Below are positions 43,601-55,600 of a stretch of 64,000 nt of DNA, piece by piece. Position numbers and translations under genes: made by a program. The notes beneath the pieces are model-generated. The model was given only the letters and a program-made list of their open reading frames with translations, searched no databases and was not told where the DNA came from. The first letter of the stretch is position 1; every line of letters starts with the position of its first letter. Source of the DNA: Athripsodes cinereus (lineage: Eukaryota; Arthropoda; Insecta; Trichoptera; Leptoceridae); the NCBI GenBank assembly GCA_947579605.1, contig OX388321.1, forward strand, positions 10,505,427-10,569,426. The letters are read 5' to 3'.

Positions 43601-46600
43601 ATTGTTATAAAAATGGTGCACTGTAATGAAAGAATGTCAAAGTAATGAGTTAAGTATAATCCATGTTTTTTTTTATTACTTTAGATGGGCATTACCCGCG
43701 CAGATGGCTCAGGCAGGTTTTTTTCATCAGCCAACAACTAGTGGGGACGATCGAGCTATGTGCTTCAACTGTTGTGTGTGCCTCGTGTGTTGGGAGAAGA
43801 CTGATGAACCCTGGAGTGAGCACGAGAGACATTCATCCAAATGTGCGCTGGTCAAGGGAGAATACACCCACAATGTGCCACTTTCGGTAAGTTTCATTTA
43901 TGAAATTCAGACCGATGTTTCTGATTAATTTCTCATCCTCAGAAGCATTTCACATCTCTAGTTGTGCTCATCTTTTTATTGAACAGAAGGAATGGGTATG
44001 CTTTAAGTTTGTCAATTTTTAGTTCTTTTAATGTGTTTAATAAATGAAGTGTCCAGACTAACTACACTGAATGCTGATCCTTGCCTTCCAGATCTTTTAG
44101 AAATTTGTTATTGTGTTTTTAGTTCTGTGAATTTCTATAGATATATTGACATTTTTTAATACAATTTATCCAAACTCTTGTCCTAATTAATGGATAGTGA
44201 AAAAATTAATGAATTGATGATTTTGGATGATCTGTTTCATTGGCGATGTTTCATGATCCTTCGATCGTCTCAAGGGCACTGATGAAAGAGATGGTTTTCA
44301 TTTTCATACGAAACCCATATTTTCTTGTATATTTGTATTATTACTAGACGCATTTTTCATATCCGTATCCTTATGTATCCTCAAGTATCCAATGTTTATA
44401 TAATGTATTTATGACTCAAGTGTGGTGTAATAATTTGATATGCATACACTATGAGTCATACAATCCTTATCTTCAATACAATAATATCAATGATTAATGT
44501 ATTTGTGAATGTTATTATTTATTTATTATTTAATTCCATTTATTCTGGGATTCCTTGAGTTAATCTATTATGGGACTCCCACACAAAGTAGATAGATTTA
44601 GGAACTTATATCCCTTTGCAAGTTATATTTCAAGGCACCAAGTACATATATACGTTAATTTTAGATTTATATTTTGGTATAAAAGTATAATGTAAAAAAA
44701 TAATTGTGAATGAAATTTTATTTTGTGTTATAGGCAATTTTTGCTTAACTTCAAAACATTTTATTTATAAATATGTACTTCCTAATATTACTTCTTCGAT
44801 TTAATCCATGATTTCTTATGAGATTCCTCTCTTGTTCTTTGTATTTCTGTTTGTATTTTCACATAGGTTAAAATAATCTGTACTTTACATTTGATGTTTA
44901 ATATAGGTAGAGAAAGAATGGGCAAGACTTTCTTAAATAAAAATGTAATTTAAAAAATATAATATCAAGTGAGTGTACCAAAAATTTGTAAATGACTAGG
45001 CGATCTCTAAGAATAGAACAAAGTAATTTGGTAGAAAATGTGTAATTGTTTATTATGATGTTCATTTTAGGTAACAAATGCAACGTCTCCTGCCTATTCT
45101 TATCCTGGTGTGAGTATAATATCCCGAGGTAATTCCGGAGATATCTTCTTGACTGGTACCAGTGAGGGGTGTGTCTCTATATGGAATGTGGATTGCAAAC
45201 TGAAGATGCAACAGGAGTTTACCATCACTTTAGAAGAACCCTTCCTCCAGAACATTCTCTTTGGACCATATTCTAGTGCGAGGAATGCTTGGGATGAGGA
45301 TTTTGATAGGGAAAACGGTGAGATTTGAAGTTTTTTTCTATTTCTAACTTTCGTATTATGTTAAATTTGGGAAGTATGTTTACGAGGGATGGAAGATGCG
45401 ATGGGGACATTGAAAGAAGGAAAGTGGCCGGTGCTAGAGTAAACGGTGCACTTCGACCCATTGTCAGCAATGACAATGTGTCGAACATGGCTAAAATGCT
45501 GGTGCACAGTACCATTCTGGTACCGTCACTTACGTATGCAAGCGAGACATGGACGTGGTTGAAGAAGGACGAAAGTGGAGTAAATGCAGTAGAGATGCGA
45601 TCGTTGAGAAGAATGGTTGGTAAAACGCTGCGTGATAGAGTGAAGAATGAGGATATTAGAAGAATGAGCGGATGCAAGAAGACTGTTGTGGACAGAATGC
45701 GCGTGAATAAACTACGGTGGTTTGGGCATGTTGAACGAATGAACGAGGTAAGAATGACAAAGAGGATATACTTATCTGAAAGAAAGGGTGTGAGGAAACG
45801 CGGGCGTCCGAGAACCACGTGGCTTGATCACGTGGATCAAATTCTCAAGGACGGCCGCGTGTTGAGTAAGAGGAACCGACGTGCGTGTATGAGGAACTGT
45901 ATGAATGTGGAGGAAGCGAAGGAAGTGTGTAAAGATAGATCTGTTTGGCGTTCCGTTCTCTCTGCCTACCCCACTTGGGACATGGCGTGAGGGTATAGTA
46001 TAGTATAGTATTATGTTAAATACTGAACTTAAACAATCATTTTAAATTCATGTTTTTAGTTTTTTTTTTTTATTGTAATTGGCTCTTTTTTTACAAGTTT
46101 TTGAGTGTTTTATAAAAGGTTGGTGTAATCTTTTCAATTCAATAATGCATACTTTCTGAATAACTTTCTTTTTCGTGGTACGCAGAGAATAAATAAACTG
46201 TATATTCATTATTCGTCTGCCACGTGTTGAGTAACAGAAATCGGCGTGCAAGTATGAGAAACTGTATGAATGTGGAGGAAGCGAAAGAAGTTTGTAAGGA
46301 TAGATCTATATGGCGTTCCGTTCTGTCTGCCTACCCCTCCTGGGACGTGGCGTGAGGGTATAGATAGATAGATAGATATATTCATTATTTGCAGCTAATC
46401 TACTGGTCACTCACTTGTGAGAAATGTTGTGGTGGCATAGATAGACAAAAAAGTTATTTGTAAATTTTAACTAATGTATTGTTTTTTATCTTTCAGATTA
46501 TTTAGTAAATCTATCAGCTTTGGCCATTATAGGAAGATGTCAAAATAAGGACCAACCGTGTTCCAAGAATATTCCAATGAACAACTCTAGCGGACAGTGT

Positions 46601-49600
46601 AGGGCTCGACCAACTATAGTGTGCGGTGTTAATATACAAAACAGTAGGACAATCAGTAAGACCACTTCCAACATATGGTCTGCTACCAAAGACTCTAGTG
46701 TTGTCAAAGCAATGAATCATCAAAACCAAGCAAAGAGTTGTAGTACATCAAGTAGTTGTTATCTGTTAGTGTATGATTTCCAAGGGAAATGTGCGCATAC
46801 TGTGTCACCTCTTACCAACGGAAACGGGTGTGTTAGTTTAAAAAGTACTAGTGGTAAATCAGGTGGTAGCAAGAAGTGTGGTGGTGTTTCAAATCCAAAT
46901 TGTAGAAATCAAGACTCTAACCTTTATGATGACATTTATCTTTCTAAATACATGTGCTTGGAAGACGAACCGGAATTATCGCCTGAAGTAGCATTTGTCG
47001 CCAGTCTCAATGACCAAGTTCTAGACATTAAAAATTTAGTTACGGCCAGCAAAGATGCAGAGACCAAATTCTTACAATCTGAAAATTCCAATAAAAATAA
47101 TTCATCCAACTCAAATGGGACCACATCAGTTTCCAAGTCAATAGAAATTATTTCCAATGCAAAGAACCCATTCAGTATATCACATACTATTGGTGCTGTT
47201 CTCGAAGGATGGAAAGGAGCAGCAATAGAAGACAACAGTAATACTAAATCTATAACATTTGATGCTAGTGATTCCGTTTTCAAGAAATTTACTGATGAAA
47301 TGGATGCAAACATAGACAAGAGTCAGGAATACAATCTACATAATCATTTAGCTGCAATGTATCCAGGAAGCATTCCTGATATTCTGTACGAATACAAAGA
47401 TAGCGGCATCAAAATGAAAGTGCCATACAGTAAACCGTCAACTACCAAGAGTGCCAACATTAAGACAGCATCCAGTGAGTCTCCAGAAAGTGAACTTGTT
47501 ACAGCAGATGATATTCCACCTCCTGCCTGCATCGCGGTGCAGTGTGTGACATTTCCAAACACAATATCAACTAGAACTGATCTTACTGTGACGCATGTAG
47601 TACCAACCAACGATGGAGATCACCTTTTAGTTGTACTGTCTAGTAATGTCTCTTCTAATTCATCAGACTCTCAGTCCTATATTGTGAATGGATACCACGA
47701 TGACATAGACATAGGCTCAGATAACACAATACATTTTGATTTGAACGACATGTCTGATACTTGTGTTGAAAATACATCTACTTCTTATCTTCTCCTATAT
47801 TCACTGAGTTATGAATCAGTTGCTACATTGGTTAATGAAGTTCCTCTTCATGTCAGAGAATTAACTTATGATGAAACTCCCTTAGAAGTTTGCTTACTGC
47901 CTAACTTGGATGGAAATGTTCCTCGAATTGGTTTAGCTGCTTCTGTAGGAAGAGACGGTGCATTGAGGCTGATAAATATAGAAGACCTTAGTATATTAGC
48001 AGAAGCCAAAGTAGAATCAGCACCTTTCAAATCGGTTGCATTTTGTTCTAGTTTAGAAAAGCTTTGCGTGTGTACTGAAAAAGGAGCTATGTATTTCTAT
48101 GCAATCAGAGACAGCGAAGGAGATTCCACTGAGGAGTGTGATGATGACGATATAACTTCTGAAAACTGGTTGGGACAACAGGGAGCACAAGGAGGTGTGC
48201 AAGACCAACCACAGTCAGTATTAAATCAGTCCAATTTGATAGCCCAGAAGGCATCACTAAATACGGAAGACTTAGAGAATTTAACACAACTTGCTGGTAT
48301 TGGAGGCAAAGGTGACAATATTGTCGCTTACAGTGCAGTAGTACCAAGTTGTTGGTGTGAACTGCTGCCTGCTCAGAGACCTAGATCAGACAACCAGAAT
48401 ATGAGTAGAACATGGAGGCTACAAAATACTGCCTCTACATGGGACGAACACGTCCTAGAATTGACTTTGCCATGGAGTTTATCGATAGCTCAAGTAGAAC
48501 TCAAGTTTACATTGCATTCTCCATGTCCCACTCCGCCAAATATTCAGGTCACCCTGCTAAAGCAACATCTGCATGGAATAGGGCATAGAAAAGAATCAAA
48601 ACATTTCTCTAGAGTAGATGATCATATAAATTTCAATCTCATCGATTCAGACCAAAAAGGTCCTGTAGAAAATCCTGTAAGAAGTGCAGAGTACTTGAGA
48701 GCACACAATGCTGAAATACTGGCAGGTCCTCTCACTTTAACTCAGGGTTTGGACCTTAGTCAACATTCTGGTACTTTAACTTTAACCAGTCCCAAGCTTT
48801 TCAAAGCCAGAGGAAGGACATTATTACTGCATATAAAAACACTATTTGACCCATCCAAAGAAATTAATCAGGGAAGGATATCAAAGAGGGGTAAAGAAAA
48901 TCAGGATCCCATGTTCACTCTGCCAGGATCGACTGTGGAACGTTTTGCTTCACCCTTTACTAGTAAAAAAGTAGAATTTTATATTGGCTGTGATTGGTTA
49001 CATGAAATTTCAATAACTGTAAGAAGCAATAAGCATACGGATATTCCATTGGAGAGGTTACAACGAATAGCCATGTTAGAATCAAATCATTTCCTAGAAA
49101 ATCTCTTAACGATAGCATCAACAAATTCTGATAAAAACTCACAATCAATGGCTTTAGATCTTCTTATTTGGGTTGTTTCTATACGACTGGCGAGGTTTAG
49201 AAATGCCAAGTCTGAAGTGAATGTTGAAGTCGAAGACTTTAATGCGACAAATGACAATGACACGGCATGCTCCATGGACAAAGACAAGAAGAATATCTTC
49301 AGTAATAAGTCTGACATAGAACCACAGCAGTTTGAGTGTGTTAAAATTTTGCAACAAAATGTTAAGTCATTAGTGAAAAATTGTGTGCTGTTATCTAAAC
49401 GAAGTATAGCCAAGAAGTGCATCAAACTCATCCTCATCTGTAGCGAGTGAGTCATTATTCTTATTATATTTTAATTTCTATATGATATTCAAAGTAATTA
49501 CGTAATATGGTATGCATTAAAACTGTATTTTCTTGTACACAATAAAAAAACACAGTTTTCTCTAGCCCTTCATTTTCTTTTGGTTTAGGTGAGAGTTCTC

Positions 49601-52600
49601 TGGTGAGAAAGTGTTCCTATTTTAGGTAGCCTAAAACTATTTCTCAATACTTTAGGAAATTTGTCTTCTTCTATATCTTTATAGTTTAATCTAGTAACAA
49701 CTGATTTTTTGAGTAGTTGTTCTTTATTTCTTATATAGGATACTCAATATTTTTTTAATTCCAGGGGTTCTAAAAAAATGGACGAAGAAACATCATCACA
49801 ATTTGAAATAGCAATATTGAAGAGTGTGATTTTGTGTATGCCTCTGATTGGTGGTGTTGCTTCTGCCGGATCATTGAGGTGGTTCACACAGCTGGCAATG
49901 AGAGTAGCCGCTTTGGACAAGGATATGAAGTGCGCCAGCTTCTGTATTCATCTCCTGAGGGATATTGCCACAATTATGAAGGATAGAATTAATCCATATC
50001 ATCTTATTTTGAGATCTAGGTGAGAATGAATCATCTGATCATGTTGAATAAATTATTTTAAATATCTTTGCTATTTTTTTCATTATTTATTCATGAGCTG
50101 TGACATAACGAAACATGTATAGATAGTATGTTCATAAAGTGTGACATCATCTGACATTTGCTGTGACATGAGCTGTGACATAACGAAACATGTATAGATA
50201 GTATGTTCATAAAGTGTGACATCATCTGACATTTGCACTCCAATTGTCCAATTTTCCATACAAATATAAGTCTTAAAAATCAGAATTTTATTAAATTTTA
50301 GATCAGTACAGTATGGCAATGAACCCGTAAGGAGTGATTTGTGAAAAAAAATGATAAGGATGAAAATGTCTATAGAAGCGGTCATTTGGATAATCATTTT
50401 TTAATGTAACCTATAATATCTTCATTAGTTTACTGATTATCCCTTTTGTGGAAGTTGAAGTATAGATAAATAGATATGTTTTACAAATTATGTATTAATT
50501 TGTATTAATTAATATACATTGTTTTGTAGGCATAGTAAAAATACAGTCATGCTTGATACTATAGTGATTACAATTATTCGAAAGCACATCATTTTAAGCT
50601 CAATAGAATAATTCTACTAAACAATCGAAATACTCACACTAATTTGTGAAAAGACACTCGAAAACTTATGTATTTTTGCATTCTCTGTTTTTTAGATTTG
50701 GCTTATACGGATTGCCAATGGAGTCGTCCATATTTGACATTGAACCGCCAGTTCTAGGCAAGACATCATCAGTGACTCTGTCATACGCGAGCATTGTGTC
50801 AGGAGAGGTAGTCAACCAAGTCACCAATACACAGCAAGAAGTGGACCTTAGGGATCTGTACAATCATACTGGTATGTTTATATTGAGTGGATTGGTTTTT
50901 CAGGAAAATATTGTAATAACATCACTGTTTATTAAATTATTCAAAGCTTTAAATAAATATTGTATATAAATTGGAACTCATTGAGATAGTAGGCCCCAAT
51001 GTCAGATATCTGTCAAATATATTTTTCTATGGAAGAAAATTTTTGCTTAGTATTTGAATTTTTTGGCAATTTTTTTTTCTTTTTTTATTTGTAAAAATAA
51101 AATAAAACCAGCAAAAATAAAATCTAATTCAAATATAAACCAAAATTTGTATTCGAAGTAGATATTATTACGAAGTAGATTTTAGGCAAAATAAAATCTA
51201 CCTCGAATATAAACTTTGCCGGTGTCGAAAAACTTGGTGTCCAAAAATAATTTAACGTGGTGACCAAAAAAGAATTCTACATATGACAACAATTTCTTGA
51301 ATATTACTTTTTCTATGAAATCTCACATTTGACAACAGTGGGACCTGCCATCTCATATAGTTCCCAATTTTTTTAGTGTTTGGCTTTAAAGACAGCTGAA
51401 GTACATCAAATGTATGTATTTATTTATAGTTACATAAATCATTTTAGTAATTCATATTCCGTTTTTTTATCTAGTACCAAAATAATGTTTTTAATAAAGG
51501 TTCATTTTAATATTTTGAAGAATTTGTTGATTTCTAAATTACAATATTCACAGTCAAGGGCAGGCATAAAGACTGATTTAAAAAGTAGGTATTTTTATAA
51601 ATTATAAATGTTTGATTTGTAGGCAAAGGTAGTAATTCGGGTTGGTGGTGGCAAGAGTGCGGAGGGGGCAGCGGTGTATCAGGTCTCAGTGAAGTGATGG
51701 CGCTCAAAGTCTCCTGTCACAGTGTCTCTGATGGGATGATGTTGGAGACAGCACCTCACCATGCAGATACTGTCACACCTTCCAATGATCATACACAGGT
51801 TAATATATCTTTGGATTTTTTCGTGAAGTGTTACTAAATTTTTGGTAAAAGTAATCTGTGCAAACTTGTAATTATTATAGGAGAAAACGATTATCAGAAG
51901 GCATAGTTTGCTTTCTTCATTTATGGTCATAAGAATGTGCGTTGTACTTAGCATGTACAGAATTTTCTGAGGTTCCTCGGGTTCTCAGAGTGGATGTTTC
52001 TTGAATCTTTTGTTGCTATTGCAAAGAATTAGGGTTTAAACCTGTTTCTAGACTATGATATCTGTAATGATTTATGAAAAATAATAGAATTCATGCAGAG
52101 GAAGGACATGTAAACTGCCCTCAATGAGTGGGAAATCTGGTTGTATCTGTTTATTTGAATCAAAAGAAATGTGAAGACTAATGATATATGTTTCATTATT
52201 TCTTTAGTTTTTCGATACCATTGGTCTTAAAGAATTCATGGAATTTGTGAGAACATCTGAAGCGGAGAAGTCAGCAAAAAATGCTGCTACTGCGGAGATG
52301 AATCAGAATGACATCAATGCAGAGTGTCCTTTAATGGAATGTGACGCTGGCTGGAGTCAGGCCGAAGAAACCACCAGCAAAAGTCAGGATCAAGAGAATG
52401 ATTCGCCATTCCGGTATAAGGATGGTTTTAAAGTAAGTGTAAATAGAAACACTTGAAGGAATGACCGGGACAACGTGAAGATCATTGGATGGATGTGAGG
52501 AAGCATGATGGATAAGAACCTGTAGTTTTGTGAAAAAGAGATGGACAAGTTAAGTGTTTATGAATGTGGAATAGTGATATGCTATGATTGGAAAGTAGCC

Positions 52601-55600
52601 TTTATTTAGAGTAGTGTTTCACCCATTTCCAAGTTTCATGATACTACAGCTGTCATTCATTTTCCTCTTGGTTACCTTCAAGACAATCATCTGAGGAAAC
52701 AATGTGGAAGATATTACATCAAGATTTATCATGGAATTCAATTGCTTTTATTATTTTTTTATGTTGCTGTTCATTTGTTTAGTCGTGTAAATATACACGA
52801 TCATTTGTTTAATTTAAATTTCTTATTCCAGTATAATAACATGTCCATACCGTGGCAACAGCTAGTGCAGCAACCTCCACAACAGACTCTCATCATCAAG
52901 AGGATGCACTCTGGCTCTAGACACTTTGTAGTCCTAGACTTTGGATATCCAGTTAGACTCACAGATTTGGTAAGATTTCATTTGTCTTTAGATAAGACAT
53001 TCAGGATTTCTGATTTCCATTATCCTCAGAGATGTTTGACATTTTATACCTGAGTGAAGTTTTACTAATACATTATTTTTTGAAACACTTTGTTTGAAAA
53101 ACAACAGTGTACCTGGAGAAATATTATTTTGAATAAATTTTCATGAAATCATTATGATTAATATGTTTTCAATCATTCCAGATTATTCCATCATGTCCAG
53201 AATTAATTATGTTGACAATCCACGTGTGGTTACACAGTGAAGAACAGGACTCCACCAAACTGGTGCAAGTCCCTGATATATTGGCAAAGGATCTCATCAT
53301 GACAGACATTCAGCCTCCTCCACTGTGCAGATATCTCAAGGTATGGTTTCAAAACTTTGCTTAATCCAAATCTGTTACTTTGTAGCTTCAAACTTTGAAG
53401 GTATGATTATGCCACTGATAACGCATTGTTTTCTATATTTGACCTACATGTCTATTTAATAAACATGCAGATAATCCTCTTCGTATCAGTAAAATATAAG
53501 TAATTTTTTATATTGCTTCTGCTTTTGTGTAAATTTAACAAGTTAATTTTTTTAATACCAATAATATTTTTTTCTTTATCTTTTAGATATCCACAATAGG
53601 TCGTTACAATATCTCGACTACTAGATGTAAGATACCGCTCGGTTGGTTCTACGGAGAGATCGCTGAGACTGGACTTCTGGCTGAGGCTCAAATCAACACG
53701 CTAACCTCACTACATCAAGACCTTACGTGTAGATTCAAGTAAGTCCGCTACCTGTTTATTATAAATCACACCAAAATTTCTTCATTATCAAGTTCTTTCC
53801 ATTTTTCCGGCCAGTATTTTTCATTTAATATCCATTGGAGAAAATACTTCCTTGACTAAAACTCAAATTCATTTATTTTATTCTATTCCTTACAACCATA
53901 TCCAACTATGGTTGATGATTTATTATTGAAACGCGATATATAGTTACTCCACTACTGAGTTTATTGATTTTGCGAGCCGATTTTCAAGAACTTCCACTCT
54001 CATAAAAGTATTTTACTTTTGCCTGACAATGAGAGCGGATGCTCTTGAAAGCCAACTCGTAAAATTAATAAAGTCAACAGTGGAATAACTATATGATGTG
54101 TTTCATTAATGAGAACTTCCACCTAGAATCGTCGGTCAATAAATTAAACTTTATGTGGCTAATGACCTATGCACAAATAGATATTAAGCGATTTCCTAGA
54201 CCTTATGTACTGAATTTAAATTCAAAGTATTTTTGTCGTATAATTAATTTTTGAATTTTTTTCAGTTATCTGTTAAAAGCATCAGCCTTTGGAAAAATTC
54301 TTTTTATAGTAGTAGATAATGAAACCACACACATTCCTCATTGCATTTACTATGTCGACACAAATATATTCTAATATTAAGGAAACTTGATTTTACAGAT
54401 TGGCTGTTGGCAAATTAACAGACTGCTTAGATCCATATTTAGACTCTTCGGGAGGTAATGCCTCTCACATGACTGCGTATATTGAAGGCACCATGGACGA
54501 GAGAGTTAGAGCATCATATCAGGTACTAAGAAATCTCATCACTTCAATATTTTAGATAATAGAATTATTTTGTACTGCGAGTATTTAAACTAGTTTCAAT
54601 TAAGAACAGTCTGAAATATAATTGAGTAGTTCTGATTTGCTAAGGGGGAGATTAGCAATTCATAGCCTTCTGGTGATTTACTATACAATTATCACGGCAT
54701 ATCCTTCAAGTGGGGAAACCAGCGGACTGACTGCAGGTAATAAACATGCAGATTGTCCTGACATTCAGAATGGGTGGCAAACCTCAATCTGAATTGTAGA
54801 TGATGATTTGTGTATATTGTAGTATTTATACAATTTTATTTGTTTCCAGGAATGTCTGGAGCTTCAGCAGCAGATAAATGCAGTTGAGAAGATAATGGAA
54901 AGATTCAGGACGTCTTCCTCCGGCTCGGATATTCCTGACGAGTCCGCGGAAGATCAGAAACATCCACCAGTGAATCTGCTCAAACTATCATCCACAGACA
55001 AACTGCGATCTATTGCCGAATCTTTGACAGATATTTTGCTATACATCTGTTTCGAATGTGAAAATAATTTCTACAAGGTGGGCAGACATTAAAAAATATT
55101 ATAAACGTTATTAAATAACGTTTATTTTAAGGTGATGTTTCTTAAATTTTAAGGTGATGTATCTTATATGTTGACACTTTAGCAGGACCATTCCTTCATG
55201 TGAAGTAGTTAGTGGTCATTTTGTGTCCTTTTTCAATTTGATACAATTTAAGTTTCAAAAAGAAGATGCTAAATAATAGCACTTCTTGACATTGTGTAGT
55301 TTCCACCAATCAACAGTTTTTTTTATTTCAGCGGCCGCAAGTAACTGTCACCATGTCTTGGTGTGACCTGATGGTCCGTTGGCTGGTAGTGATGGGAGGC
55401 AATGCAGGTCCTCGTCTACAGGCAGCCCTAGCCTCTGTGCTCACCAAGCTTTGCTGCACCAAGCCGTGGTGGGGAGCTTTTCTCGCGGACACTGTAGCAA
55501 CTCTTTACACGCCACAGAATACACTCATCTTCCCACAAGACAGGTAAGGAAATTTATAAGGTTTATTCAATTTAATATTACATAAATCATTCACAAATGA

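Larger units (their letters stand above)
45071..49446 (+). other. Bruce: Bruce exons 6-7, including a 2950-nt exon
   Basis: Exon 6 is 45071-45317 (GDIFLTGTSEGCVSIWNVD, a WD-like blade). Exon 7, 46497-49446, is very long. It begins YLVNLSALAI, passes through a low-complexity S/N stretch, then matches BIRC6 around TWRLQNTASTWDEHVLELTLP and LSQHSGTLTLTSPKL, and ends SIAKKCIKLILICSE. Exon 6 ends in phase 1 and exon 7 in phase 2. Confidence 0.95.

Noticed and set aside
45325..45990. 221-codon frame read as a continuation of Bruce exon 6
   Set aside because: Bruce frame stops right after the exon 6 donor (GAGATTTGA). The frame is LINE reverse transcriptase bounded by target duplications, and exon 7 joins in phase at 46497.
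46936..49455. Several minus-strand frames over 80 codons opposite Bruce exon 7
   Set aside because: They are antisense shadows of a long coding exon with no domains of their own.
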